Assembly (NCBI GenBank): GCA_010093605.1
Contig: MU004182.1
Coordinates: 450,557-514,556 of the forward strand
Length of the DNA: 64,000 nucleotides
Source of the DNA: Lophium mytilinum
Taxonomy: Eukaryota > Ascomycota > Dothideomycetes > Mytilinidiales > Mytilinidiaceae
Direction: 5' to 3'
The notes below the pieces were generated by a model. The model searched no databases and had not been told where the DNA came from. It worked only from the letters and a program-made list of their open reading frames with translations. The translations under genes were made by a program, and so were the position numbers. This document shows, piece by piece, positions 34,867 to 48,130 of this stretch. Numbering within the stretch: position 1 is the first letter of the stretch; each line of letters starts with the position of its first letter.

Positions 34867-36101
34867 TTTCGTGTACTTAATGATTGGCCCTTCAAAATAG
34901 CCGAATGCTCGATATTTCGTTGTGTAAGAAAAAAGTCGTTGAAATGCAGTACTATACCGTCCGTAGTCTTGACAGAAGGGCTCAGCTTACTCTCATGGCT
35001 CTGGCAAATGATATATTCCAGAGTCGTTCATTACGCATTTGCGGATTGCAAAGTATGGAATGAAGCCGCCCCACACTAGATAGTAAAGACGTCTCAAAAG
35101 CTTAATTCTCGGACGACTCCTACTATACATGATCCCGAGTACCTGCATGGGTAATGATCATCGCATGGCTATCCGGAACCTCAACCGGGAAGGGATCGTC
35201 TCTGACGGCAGTCAGCATCTGCATCAAGCAGGGAGTAAATCGATCTTTTCGCTCTTGCCTAGTACCTTGTTGCAATCCCTATACATGACAGCATGCGATG
35301 TACCTCAAATGGATGAACCTACTGAACGGAGGGTTCGCGAACTACGTTTCCAGGTCGGTTACGCGAGGATCCCCGGCTCGGCCCGCACAGCCACAGCCGT
35401 GCTATCAAGCCACAAGCATGCTGCCGTTCGTGACGTAGTACAGCCCGATCATAATCGCTGAAGATGCCGTGATGTCGAGTATCTCGATTCACGGGAACCT
35501 CTCTACATTTCCGCAAACGAGCTTGCATCTCAAGTTTGACTACCGCCTGAGACAGTTCCACGTAGTCGCCCCCACTCAAGCGTGTAGATACTACATCGGA
35601 AAGATTATCAAGCCCGATCGAGTAGCAGTCTCTGGTATTCATTCGTGTTCATGCGGGCCGAATGCACCTAACAGAGCCTCGGACTACTAGCAAAGTTGCG
35701 GATGAGGCTATTCGGGGCTTCTCATGGCTCGCATCTTCCTTGCAATGATGCGAACTAAGCTTAAAATGTCAAGCCCGAAGGTTTTGAGAGCGGTTCGGAG
35801 CTATCCAAGCTGTTTCAGGAATGTGGGTGGTGTTGAGGCATGAGAAAGACGACTGACGTCGATGTAGAAACTCCAAGCGATGTTTGAACGCTCAGCTCTT
35901 GTTATAAGAAGGGACTGTAGCACGACTAGGCCAGATCAACTTGCTGTAATAGCATTACTTTTCAGATCAGGACTGAACATTTCTTCAATGTACTGATAGA
36001 TTCTTGTTTCTCATCTATCCTAGCCGCCATAGACTTCTACTATTCGCCCATCTTAGACCCCATTATTCTAGATCTTTGTCTTTCCAGCACCCAGACTCAA
36101 C
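34867..36101. promoter_or_regulatory. divergent promoter region, cupin gene and PKS
   Basis: A head-to-head spacer of 1.2 kb. Short frames at 35129-35690 have no domains. It must hold the PKS promoter; I see no unambiguous Zn2Cys6 site. Confidence 0.4.
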
Positions 36102-39100
36102 ATGCCTGCCACATCCACCCCCCAATCCCCGTCATCCACTGTCTCGTCTACCCCGTCGTGGGACAGCAGCAGACAGCGAGCAGGGAATGAGACTCCCTGG
36201 ACAGAAGTCAGCGAAGATGTTAGTGATCGTCCTACTCCTCATCTAAATCCTCCCAAGTCCGCCTTATCGCCACTATATACCCCCCCCACCCCCATCAGCT
36301 TTTCTTAGTACACTCCCTTCTCTCATCGGCACATCCCCACTGACACCACCGCAAAGGGCTCCACCACCAACGTCGCCATCGTCGGCCTCGGCTGCCGCGT
36401 CTCCGGCAACAACAACTCCCCCGAGGAACTCTGGTCCACTATCCTCCAGAAACTCGATACGTCTTCAGAAATCCCCGCCGCACGATGGGAGCCCTATCTC
36501 CGCCGCGACGCACGCAATGCCAAAACCCTCGCCAACGTCACAAAACGCGGCTACTTCCTCTCCAACCTACCTGCCTTCGACGCCGCCTTCTTCGGTATCT
36601 CTCCCAAGGAAGCCGAGCAAATGGATCCGCAGCAGCGCCTCTCCCTCGAAGTAACGTGGGAAGCGCTCGAGAACGCCGGAATCCCGCCACAGAGTCTATC
36701 TGGGTCGGATACTGCCGTGTTTATGGGCGTGAACAGTGATGACTATTCGAAGCTGTTGCTGGAAGATATCCCAAACGTGGAGCCATGGATGGGGATTGGA
36801 ACCGCGTATTGCGGCGTTCCCAATCGGATTTCTTACCATATGAATCTGATGGGCCCGAGTACGGCGGTTGATGCGGCGTGTGCGAGCTCGTTGGTTGCGA
36901 TCCATCACGGTGCCCGAGCTATCCTGGACGGAGAATCGAAGGTCGCGATAGCTGGCGGTGTCAATGCGCTGTGTGGTCCTGGCCTGACCAGTGTTCTGGA
37001 TAAGGCCGGGGCTACGTGCAAGGAGGGGTCTTGCAAGTCTTTCGACGACTCGGCGAATGGGTATGGGAGAGGGGAGGGTGCTACGGTGGTTATCCTGAAG
37101 CGCATGGAGGATGCTGTCAAGGACGACGACAACATCATCGCCGTCCTTCGGGGCTCTGCTGTCGGTCAAGATGGTAAGACCAACGGCATCATGGCGCCGA
37201 ATGCCAAAGCCCAGGAACGCGTCGCCAGGAAAGCTCTCTCTGTCGCCGATATCGATCCCTCAACCGTGGGCTACGTTGAAGCACACGCCACGTCCACCTC
37301 TCTCGGCGACCCCACCGAAGTAGCTGCTATCTCTGCCGTCTACGGGCAAGGCCGACAAAATGACCCTTGCTTCATTGGTTCCGTGAAACCCAACATCGGT
37401 CATCTCGAAGCTGGTGCTGGCGCTGCAGGCTTCATCAAAGCAGCCCTGGCGGTCAATAAGGGAATTCTTGCACCGCAAGCTAACCTCACCACGCTTAACT
37501 CCAAGGTCGATTGGAAGAAAGCTGGAGTACAAGTCGTCCAAAATACAACTGCATGGCCAGAATCTGAGGAGGTTCGACGAGCTGGCATCTGCTCCTACGG
37601 ATATGGCGGCACCGTTTCCCACGCAGTCATCGAGCAGTACATTAAGCCGCAGCATCCCCTAGCTGAAGACAGGGAAACGAGTGGTCCTCGGATCCTGCTC
37701 CTCTCTGCGCCTCAAGAGAAGCGTCTCGCCATCCAGGCTGGCACCCTACAGGAATGGATCGCTTCGGACGACGGGAAGCAGGACGACCTTACCTCCATCG
37801 CCAATACCTTGAGCACTCGTCGAGGCCATCACGACTACCGCGTCGCCTTCGTCGTCGACAGCCACGATGATGCTGCTGCAACCCTCAAAGCCTTCGCCGA
37901 AGATTCTGCAAACGAGTGGACCACATCAAGCCGATCCCTTGGTGCCAACAAGCCAGTCGTGTGGGTATTCTCAGGGCATGGCGCTCAGTGGAAGAACATG
38001 GCGAAGGAGCTCATCGGCAACCCCGTCTTCTACCGTGCCGTCAGCGCCCTCGACCCGATCGTACAAACTGAGATGGGCTTCTCCGCCCTGGAAGCGCTCA
38101 AGGCCGGAGACTTCGAGACCTCAACCCAGGTGCAGGTCTTGACTTACATTATGCAGGTCGGGCTCACGGCTGTCCTCCGATCCAAGGGCATCAAGCCTGA
38201 CGCAGTGATCGGCCATTCCGTTGGTGAGATTGCTGCAACGGTGGCGGCGGGCTCGCTATCTCCTGAAGAGGGCGCCCTCATCGTCACTCGCCGCGCGAAC
38301 CTCTACAGCCGTGTTGCAGGCTCAGGGGCAATGATTCTCGTCAACAAACCCTTCGCAGAGATGCAAGAGAAGCTAAGTGGTCGTTCTGACCTGGCTCCCG
38401 CTATCGATTCTTCGCCATCATCTTGCGTAGTATCTGGAGAGAAGAAGTCAGTCGAGGAGTTCACCGAAGAGCTGAAGACACAAGGTGTGAAGGCATTCCG
38501 TGTCAATACTGACATTGCCTTCCACCATCCCATGCTCGAGACTCTTCGCAAGGACCTCACCACCGCTCTTACAGGTGCTATCAAACCGCAAGCGCCTAAA
38601 GTGCCACTCTACTCCACCTCGCTCTCCGATCCTCGCGGCGACGCTCTTCGCGATGTCAGTTACTGGCTGGAGAACATGATCCACCCTGTCCGCCTCACCT
38701 CCGCGGTTGGTGCAGCGCTTGAAGACGGTCTCAGAGTCTTCCTCGAAGTCTCCACGCACCCTATCATTGCGCACTCGATCAGCGAAACCATCATGGACAA
38801 GGGCATCGAAGACTTCAAAGTCGCCAACACCATGACGCGGAACAAGCCCTCGGAGAAATCGATCCTCTCCAGTATCGCTCAACTGCATTGCAACGGTGCT
38901 GCTGTAGATTGGAAGAAGCAGATGGGGACTCAATGGTCGACCGCTGTGCCTCTTACGACATGGAGCCACAAAGATATCTGGCGGAGCATTGAGACCGGCC
39001 CTTTGAATGCCTCTACGACGCATGATGTAGATAAGCATACTCTCCTGGGCGAACGGTCTGCAATTGCGGGCGAGAGCACAGTTGTATACCGCACCGTCAT

Positions 39101-41582
39101 CGACGACCAGACGAAGCCGTTTCCTGGAAGCCATCCGCTACACGGCTCAGAGATCGTGCCAGCAGCTGCCCTTTGCAACACTTTCTTGCATAGCACCGGA
39201 GCGACCACGCTCTCCAACATCATTCTCCGTGTCCCAGTCGCAATCAGCCAGAAGCGCGATATTCAAGTCGTGGTTCACCCAGGCCAAGTCAAGATTTGCT
39301 CGCGCCTAACCCAAGACAAGGGGGAGCAGCAAGATGACGCCTCTTGGCTTACCCACACAACCGGTCGATGGGCCTTGGACACTACACCCGTGGAGCCCGA
39401 GGTGTTCGACGTTGAAGCTATCAAGTCGCGCATCGGAGCGAAGCTCGCGGACAACTTCTCCATCGACTACCTCGACAAGGTCGGCGTCTCTGCCATGGGA
39501 TTTCCATGGGCTGTGACCGAGCACTACGGCAACCTGAAAGAGATGATTGCACGTGTGGACGTCTCTCCTGAGACTGCTGCTGGCGAGGCTTTGCCGTGGG
39601 ACGAGTATTCGTGGGCCCCCATTTTGGATGCTGCGACGTCCGTTGGCTCTACGATCTTCATGGACAAGCCTGCTCTTCGCATGCCGGCGCAGATTGTGAA
39701 GGTGTTCAAGTACACGAGCCAGCCACCACCAAAAGTAGGCTATCTATACGTTGAAGAAGCTACGGATACCTCTCTAGCCGTGCACGTTACCGTTCTCAAC
39801 GAAGAAGGGGTAGCAGTCGCCAAGTTCCAGTCGATGCGATTCTCCGAAATCGAAGGGACTCCTGGTGTCAGTGGCAGTGTGGAAAGCCTAGTCCACCAGC
39901 TTGCTTGGCCCCCGGCTACATACAGCGAAGAAGCACTCCCTATCGACCATGTAGTGCTCATCTCTCGCGACCTCGAGCTCTCAGAGAAATACGCCATCTA
40001 CCTCAGCGACCGAGTGAGCTCCGTCACCACCTTGACGTCTGCCAACCAGCTCTCTGCACAGGGAGTGAGCGAGAAGGGCACTGCCATCGTATACGTTCCC
40101 GGCCGCGTCACTTCGCAAGAGCCGCTCGCAGCCGTCTCGCAGTCCTTCATCTTCGAGCTCCTCGACATCGTCAAGTTCGTCGTCAACTCCGAGCTCTCGG
40201 CCAAGGTCTTTGCCTTAACCGACCGCGTCTCTACGAGCGAAACGATCACAGGTCTCACACAGTCGCCTCTCCACGGTCTCACTCGGATCATCGCGTCCGA
40301 GCACCCCGAAGCCTGGGGCGGATTGATCGACCTAGAAGCCCCCATCTTCCCACTAGAAACAATGAAATACGTCCGTGATGCCGACAACATCCGAATCGTT
40401 GACGGTATTCCACGAGTAGCTCGACTACGCTCGCTCCCCAGGGAGAAGCTCCTGCCAGCCGCCGAACAAACAGGCCTCACCATCCGGCCTGAAGGCACAT
40501 ACCTCGTCACGGGAGGCCTTGGAGCACTCGGTTTCGAAGTCGCCGAATTCCTCGTCGAAAAGGGTGCTCGCCGCCTCATTCTCGTGTCTCGCCGCGGCAT
40601 GCCCGCACGCAGCCAATGGCCTTCACTGCTGAAATCAGACTCGCCCCTCGCGCCAGCCCTAAAGCGTATCCAGCTTCTCGAGTCCCACGGCGCAGTCGTC
40701 TACACCCTCGCGGTCGACATGTCCGCCCCCGACGCCGAATCCCGCCTCCGCTCCGCCATCGACACCCTCCCTTTCCCCCCCGTCACCGGCGTTGTCCACG
40801 CCGCTGGCGTGCTAGAAGACGAGTTGGTGCTCAACACAACCGCCCCCTCCTTCCAACGCGTCCTCGCCCCCAAAATCACCGGCGCGCTCGCCCTAAACTC
40901 CCTCTTCCCCATCGGTTCCCTCGACTTCCTCACCCTCTTCTCCTCCTGCGGCCAGCTCTTCGGCTTCCCGGGCCAAGCCTCCTACGCCTCAGGCAACGCC
41001 TTCCTCGACGCGCTCGCCACGCACCGCCGCAAACTCGGCGACAACGCCATCGCGCTGCAATGGACCAGCTGGCGCGGGCTGGGCATGGCCGCCAGCACCG
41101 ACTTCATCAGCGCCGAGCTCGCATCCAAAGGCATCACCGACATCACGCGCGACGAGGCCTTCCGCGCCTGGCAGCACGCCGCCAAGTACGACATGGACCA
41201 CGCCGTCGTGCTCCGCGCGCTGCAGCTCGAAGCCACCGAGCCGCTGCCCAGCGTGATGCTCGCGGATATCGCGCCGCGGAAGCAGGCGGAGGCGGGGGCT
41301 GCGGCGCCCGCGGCGAGTGCGGAGGCGGTGCCGACGGATGCGGCGGGGAAGAAGGCGTATCTGGATGCGAAGATTCGGGAGTGTGTGGCGAAGGTGCTGC
41401 ATAGCAGTGCTGATGAGGTGGATTCGAAGGCGCCGTTGAGCGATTTGGGGGTGGATAGCGTGATGACGGTGAGTTTGAGGAGTCAGTTGCAGAAGACGTT
41501 GGGGGTCAAGGTGCCGCCGACGCTAACGTGGAGTTGTCCTACTGTGGGGCATTTGGTTGGGTGGTTTGGGGAGAAGGTTTGA
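36102..41582 (+). CDS. iterative type I polyketide synthase, 6-methylsalicylic acid synthase type
   Basis: Exons 36102-36218 and 36357-41582, separated by a 138-nt intron, give 1780 residues, the usual 6-MSAS length. Domain order: KS (active Cys at about 214 in VDAACASS), AT (GHSVGEIA at about 657), thiohydrolase/dehydratase-like TH ([10 protein letters not shown] at about 965 and PILDAATS), KR (GGLGALG at about 1422, catalytic Tyr in SYASGN at about 1581) and ACP (phosphopantetheine Ser at about 1740 in LGVDSVMTV). There is no methyltransferase, enoylreductase or thioesterase, which defines the partially reducing 6-MSAS group. These make aromatic tetraketides such as 6-methylsalicylic acid, or pentaketides such as mellein. 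Chain length cannot be told from the domains. The KR region is strongly C-rich in third positions. Confidence 0.95.
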
Positions 41583-42054
41583 GGGGGGTGGAGAAGGGGG
41601 GGAAGAGGGAGAGGGTTTGGTGGGTGAGATAAATTGAGGCGACTGTTTTCCTTTTCGTTGTAATTTGTTGTATATCTCATTTTGTCGCTAGAACGTTACT
41701 GTAGATTGGAGGTGGAGTTCTTCTTTGGAAATGGAAAGTGTTATTTTACCTGTACTGCAGCTCGCAAGTCAAAAGTCCGTAAACTCCTGCTCGCCGTCGT
41801 CTGAGGTCCTTCAATGCATCATCAGAAATTTGAAAAAGATGTATAACTTAAAACAACGCAGATTAGAGAGGCCGTAACCCCGTGCAGTCGGCCTGTTCCA
41901 CTGGTGTCTTCAGGGTGGCTCAGCGTCTTGTCTCATCCGGATCCGGGAACAAGACTTGAAGTGATTGCAAGTAGACAGACTTATATAGTAGTCCTGTAAA
42001 ATAATTTACCATTGATAAACGCCAGAAAATGCATCGTGATATAGAGCTCAAGCG
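41583..42054. other. convergent 3' flanks of the PKS and regulator 1
   Basis: 472 bp with no coding signal. Confidence 0.4.
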
Positions 42055-44675
42055 TTACGCTCCACTGCCAGTATCTCCCGGCCAAACGCTGAAATCCTGA
42101 TCCCAATCCATGTTCTGAACGGCATTCTGCATATCAACCGACGCCAGCATATCCGCTGAGAAATCCATCGACATGGGCGCGGAGGTGAACGGAAGGGGTT
42201 CCGCAAAGACCGCGTTCATGTCGCCCGAAGGAAAAGTAGCACCAAATGTTGAAGCGTAATCGGAATCTAGGTTTGAAGGATTATTTGAAGGGATACTTGA
42301 AGGGAAATCTGAAGGGATATTTGAAGAAGAGAGATCGGGTGGGAAGCTCATCAATGAGGACGTGGGTATGAACGCGGCATTTTGGGGTGGTTGTGCTTGC
42401 GTCATCCATGACATCGAACCTCTAGGCTGCGCGATCGACTGCTGGGTGACTGGGGTGCTATTGCTTGATCCTCGGGAGTGGGAGATCTGGGGCGATGTGG
42501 AGAAGCTGCCGCTGCTCGTCCGCGCCGCAGACTGTTGCGTCACAGGCGTGTTGTTCCCGGATCCCCTCGGGTTTTGTATTGGGGCGGGTGCGGGACTCGG
42601 AAAGTTGCTGCGGAAGGTACCCAAAGCATCGCCACTCGTACTGCTCAGTTCCCGCAAAATCCTTGCTGCGTTATTTGCTGGTGATATTCCATGCGCAGCA
42701 AAAACCCCAAATGCACGTATTGCAGTTGAAACCGCCTTGCGGGCGGAGGCTGTGTGAGGACATAGAGGCCTTGCGAAGGTGAAGCCCACAACCGTAACAG
42801 AGGCTTCCCATAAGAACTGGTATGCTCGATGCCAGGATGTCAGCAGGTCAGTTTCGATCATCGCCTGATCAATGATATAAATGGTCGCTATCCCGTGATT
42901 GAGAGCTGAGACAGCGTTTCCAACCGATAACGTAGAGATACTGGGCCCAAGAGATTCGGGGTCCGCATTTGGAGTTGGATATTTGATGAAAGTGCGGCAG
43001 AGGCAGAGAAGAGCATTGTGGTATAGCAGCTCCAGAAGGAGGCGCTGACGTTGTAGCCAGATGGGCGCAAACGCGTCAAATTGGACTTGATATCGCGTTG
43101 CAGAAAAGGCTTCTCCGCCATCTTTACGAGATAATTTGAGTGCTGGAGGGACACCGCTGATCCAAGGCTGGAGCGATGCGAGACTTTGCCGCAGCGAAGA
43201 GGCAGATGCCTCGAGTACGCCGGGGTTCGAGTATAGAGAAGCAGTAGGCTGCACCGCTAACAGCTGATCGCATTTGGCGGAAAAGGAGACTGAGATGGTG
43301 CGAATCACGCCCATTAGCTTCACATATTGGTTGTGGCAGGTAAGCCAATTGATTCCCTCGTAATTGGTGTTGCTGGTGTCAACCAAGGCCACAGCGTGCG
43401 GATCGTTTTCCCACGGCTCGGTGGTGCCACCTGGCCCGGGCCAGGGAATCAAAAACGGCCGGCCGAGATCGAGACTGCATTTTGAATCTAGGTAGAAGAG
43501 CATCAACCACAGCCGTCGCAAAAGCGACCTTTGGGAGGCCGGGAGCTCTTCTGGAAGTTCATGATGCAAGCCCAGGGCACAAGCTACATGTACAGCAGCT
43601 GATAGCACCCCGTGGGCTTGCGGTAGTAACGAGCAGTTGATGAGGAAGATTATCGAATAAATGTGGACTTGCAGCGTCGAAATAGACGGGCCGTCCTGCT
43701 CACTTCGTACTAGGTTCTGGCTTCGATCGTACAACCATCTGCCCAGCTGGGTTGCACCACCAAAGTCAACCTCGGTGGCGGGAACACTGGACGCCAGAGC
43801 AGCAGTGCTGAACTGGATGCATAGGGCAAGGATTATGTCCACCAGCGCGGAGGGTTGCCGCGCCGTCTCGATTGGAGACGACCCTTGCGAAAGCCACAGG
43901 GTATTGTAGTGGTTACGAAACTCAGCTTCGTCCAGCACGGGGAACATGCTGTGATACGACTGCCAAAACATGTCTATGAGACCTTCTTCTTGGGGTCGGG
44001 ACAGCAATACTGCTGTGCCACCCTCGGCAGTTGGGTGAGAAGAAGGGGTGGTGATCGCCTGCATGGCTTCTGCAAGCCGCGGTTGGTTGCAGCTTGAAGC
44101 CAGATACCCGCCTAGTCGGTACAGGAAGAAATTGAACGATGTGGGCCCATAGTATTGTGCCTGCTTTGTATTGGGGTCCGTCTTCCAAAACCCTACCCAG
44201 CTCTTGGCGGAGCGTCTGTCGAAAGAATGCTGGCTCTCTGGACTTGTCGTGTCTACCGAGTCTGGCGGCGATGGCAGAGCACCCGTTGCGGTAGAAGCAG
44301 CTGGACTCGATAGAGCACTCTTCTGCTGCAGCTGGGCCTCTAGCTCGTTGACCCGAGATCTCAGAGTTTCCACATCCCTAGCGTGCCGACGCGTTAGTTG
44401 CGTGTTCAACCCCGCAAAAAGTACACTGTATAAAGTCTGAAATCAGGTATATACACTCACCTATCGGGGTGCTCTCCCGGGCGGCCCTTGCAGCACTCCA
44501 CACCTTTCACGCGGCAGTGCTTGCAGGGCTGGCCGTCGTCGCACTTGATTCGGTTTGCCCTGCAACGGTCGCAAGCTCGAGCGGCGACATTCCTCCTGGG
44601 ACGCGAGGAGGTCGGTGCGCCATTGGTTTGACTCTTGCTCCGGGCGTCCATGGACGAGGTGAAGGTCGCAAACAT
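42055..44675 (-). CDS. Zn2Cys6 fungal transcription factor 1
   Basis: Exons 44675-44461 and 44377-42055; about 845 residues if the ATG at 44675 is used (44651 and 44933 are alternatives). The zinc cluster ACDRCRANRIKCDDGQPCKHC lies near residue 45, split from a leucine-rich coil (RDVETLRSRVNELEAQL) by the 83-nt intron. The fungal-specific TF domain follows (MFPVLDEAEFRNHYNTLW, then LWLMLFYLDSKCSLDLGRPF). The C-terminus is Ser/Asn/Pro rich with short repeats (RGSGNNTPVTQQSAAR and RGSSNSTPVTQQSIAQ) and is a likely activation region. It is the nearest regulator to the PKS and convergent with it, so it is the prime candidate for pathway control. Confidence 0.88.
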
Positions 44676-47600
44676 GACGACGGCGATGGTTGCTCGATTC
44701 AGAGGCACGGGAAGAGGCGGTAGTAGAGGTAGTGGCAGGTGGTGCGGTGGGGTTGTGGGGTGTGTCACAGGTTCTTTATTACGGCGTGAGGCACCAGGCG
44801 TGGGCGCGGCAGGGGGCTTGGCATCAGATTCAGCCCTTGCTGAGAGCAGACAGTGCACCACCACCACTACCCAGCCCGATACGAGTCGGGATCGCGATTC
44901 CCATGGACCAGGTGCTGCCATCAGAGCCGCCAATGTGCGGCCAGCAAAGAAGCCCGCCGCGACGCCCGCGAACCAGCCCCTGAGACAACACCAGCCTAAA
45001 GGAGTATCCCTAGCCTAATCGTAGCCACCGGCCTGTCAAGCTTTCTGGGGCGTCGGGAGGCGGGAACGTTACTAACGGGCCATCCCGTCCGCGAGACGGC
45101 TCCTCGATGGCGCCATCGGCCCTGCTGCATGCGCTACGGAACTGGCTAGCAACGTTGTCTGCCGGTCTCGCCGCTCGCGTGTAGCAGAATCGTAGAAATG
45201 GGACGCCAGCCCGGTTCTCTCCAGCTCGGCATGCCGCGCGAGGATGGATTCGAGGCAGCAGTGGTGACGACCTGCCCTGTGCGACCATGGTGCCGTCTTC
45301 TGCAACAACAGCTGCATGGCACGTCCAGCGTACCGCGCATCCGCCTACGAATCAGGCCAAGTTCTCCTATGCACGTCAACCGAGCTGCACGATACGGGCT
45401 AGGATGTCCGATAAGTGCCATGGGTGGGGCGGTTCTCTTCCGCCCGAGGGAAACCTCCCCATAAAACACGAAATCTTCGCTTATAGTGCCGTACAAACGT
45501 CTCGAAAAGCATCAATTAGCTCGCTTTGTCTTACAGCCTGAGTTATCTCTTGGCCTCTGTTCGAAACCGGCAATTGCATTCGGCCCAAGAAAGTTGCACA
45601 GCTTTTCATCGCTCCAGACATCGGTTCAACACGAGCATGATACAGAGTCTGAACGTAAGTGGTTCAGCATTGTCGTCTCTTAGCCACAACCATCACCACG
45701 AAAGATTGAAAAACACATGTATTCTTTCTGCGCGGTTTCTCCCGGCATGGCGGAACTTGGCCGCTGCGAACTGCACTCGCAGTGCCGATCCCGTTTCAGA
45801 CCCAATGGCATTCTGGGAGTGACGCAGAATCCCACACGAATCCCACGCGAAATTGTTCTCAGGCTCGGGCCGAACGCCGACCGTTTCAATCCTTCCCGCC
45901 AACGGCCGGCAGTGGCGTGCAGGTGGCAAGTCGGCCATGCCATTTCTGACTTCCGGTGAACCCGCGCCAAACTCTAGCTACACAGCACCTAGCTACATCT
46001 AGCATCTATCATTGAAAGCCGACTGTCCGCTAGACAGTCGTCGATACTAAGTATCCGCGGATCGAGGTCTACATTCCTGAGAACGAGAGCGCGGGACAAG
46101 GATTCGACTACTATCAACATTACTCCCTCGGCAAAGAAGCTTTAAAAATGAAGTACCACGTGGCACGCCCCTGTATTGGCTAAGCTAAATATGTATAGCT
46201 CTCAAAATTCGTACGAGTCCACCGTACGACACGCAGCACTTTGCATGCTTCAAAACCGAAGATCCAACCCTCTATGAACCTCTCCCACATGGCAACACTC
46301 CGCCATGACGTAGGCGGCGCACGCAGGTGTCTTGCAAAACCCCGGGATCACGCTATATTAGAACGTTTTAACCAAAGGCGTACGTCCCAATGTCTCACAT
46401 TCGCATCATAGCTAATCTATATGTGCTGTCTTATCAGCTCTAGATGTAAGGTCCCCGAACTCGGGTCTTGCGCTGTACGTAATAATGGGAGATTTTATTA
46501 TTTTCCAAAACTGGGTCCCATACCTACTCACTTACCTAACGGCCAAGGAATACACGACAGCGACTGGTGTTCCATCCTCTCTCAACGTGGAAATGGTCAT
46601 GATATCAGCCATCTCGAAGAGTTGCTAGCTTTTTAGCCGATGTGCAGATACTTCACAGCTTCTTTCGTTTTCACCGTCCTCATTACTCACATATGGTGTA
46701 AGCCTCATTCGCACACACTGCCTTCTTAGGAATAGCCATGATAGGATGCCACTAGATCCATCCTTTAGAGCTGGATGCACGCTTCGGACGCTGACGTATC
46801 AATTCTAGGAAGACGCGACTTGCGGAGCGTCGAGTCGAAAACAGTCGACACCAATTCGGCTCTAAGCTTCTGCTCTGGTCATCTCGAATCTTGCCTCTGG
46901 CTTAGAGATCAATGGCCGGCAATAAAAGCGCAAGGAAGAGTTGTTGGTTATCGAGAGCACGAGCCGGCAAGAACACGAGGTTGATGCGTGGCTAGATGGC
47001 GCTAGAGGAGCCATTCCCATACTCTCGGGTATCCAAAGCTCCACTTAATCACGTCTAGTGTTCCAGTACGAAGTACCCTGTGGACTTTCACATGCTTCAA
47101 AAAATATGTCGCCATCTGCCTTGCTCCCAGATTTCAGTCCCGGCTTCAAAAGCGTATCTGACTTTATGGAAGACTAAACATAGTCCTGGGCCTCCTTAAC
47201 CTACGTACCTCACCGAGTTTTCGAACGTTTAAGCGACATCATACAACCCAAGTGTACCCTCCACTGTTTCGTACTCGCATTCCCCCTAGCTACTCTCTCC
47301 AAGACCCATTCGTCCGCCTACCTAGATAACGCGGCCAAGATGCACCTGCACAAATCAGCTCACTTTCCCTCCGCCACTTCTCTCAAAATCTATCACCAAG
47401 CCGACTCCCCTCTAGCTTACAGCCTAAGCTTAAGCGAAATGATCTGGAATAGGAATGTGCTTACACGCGCCCATGGCTATCTCAAACTCCGATCCGCCAA
47501 CTCAGATCTCCCATATTCCACAGTACACCAAGGCATACCCTCGACGGAAAGAACGGACACGCAGAGCAGCCGTATTACGCCCGTGGGATTACGGCCGTCA

Positions 47601-48130
47601 TGAGCTTACGTGATAACCCTTTTTTCCAATCAACTGAGGATGGTTGGGACCAATCCTTGTACTCCGTAAACGAGATCACATGCGTAGCAAGAGCCCAGAC
47701 TCGAGGAAGAGCGTGCTGACTCACACAGAGCTGAGAATAAGCACCAACTACGCATGCCTGCTCAACTCGTCTTATATGCTCTCTGCATCGTGAATAGGCG
47801 AGCCGTAGGATATCCCGTTCACACGTGCGAAAGTGTCGGATACGAGAATTGCGGTGACGGGGGCGTGCCGAGTACGAGCAAACACGCATCAGCTAATCTA
47901 AGAAGGCTTGCCAAAGCATCGTCAAGAGTAATCCTAAAACACGACCATTAAAACGGCGCGAAGTTAAGCCGTGGTTTCACGTTACCTAGGATGTCTCTGA
48001 AGAGGGCCTGACATGCTATAAACACATTGGTAGTACTAGTAGGAGAATCTATATATTTACAATAAATACAACACGATGCGGAAGAGAGGTGAGTCTAGTG
48101 GCGCCGGGAAGCAGTCTCATCTGCGTTATG
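44676..48130. other. long gene-free region between the two regulators
   Basis: About 3.4 kb. Many short frames on both strands but none with domains, splice partners or family resemblance. It contains the promoter of regulator 1 (44676 onward) and the 3' flank of regulator 2. GC content falls and no transposon ends are visible. Confidence 0.4.

Noticed and set aside
38448-39134. 228-codon reading frame on the minus strand
   Set aside because: Antisense shadow of the PKS AT-TH region; no start context or domain.
40616-41404. Long Arg/Pro-rich reading frame on the plus strand within the PKS
   Set aside because: It is a shadow of the C-rich KR-coding region; composition and lack of domains show it is not a gene.
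44676-44933. N-terminal extension of regulator 1 from an ATG at 44933
   Set aside because: The extra residues are low complexity and hydrophobic (VVVVVHCLL), unlike regulators of this class; the later ATG is more likely, although transcript data could change this.
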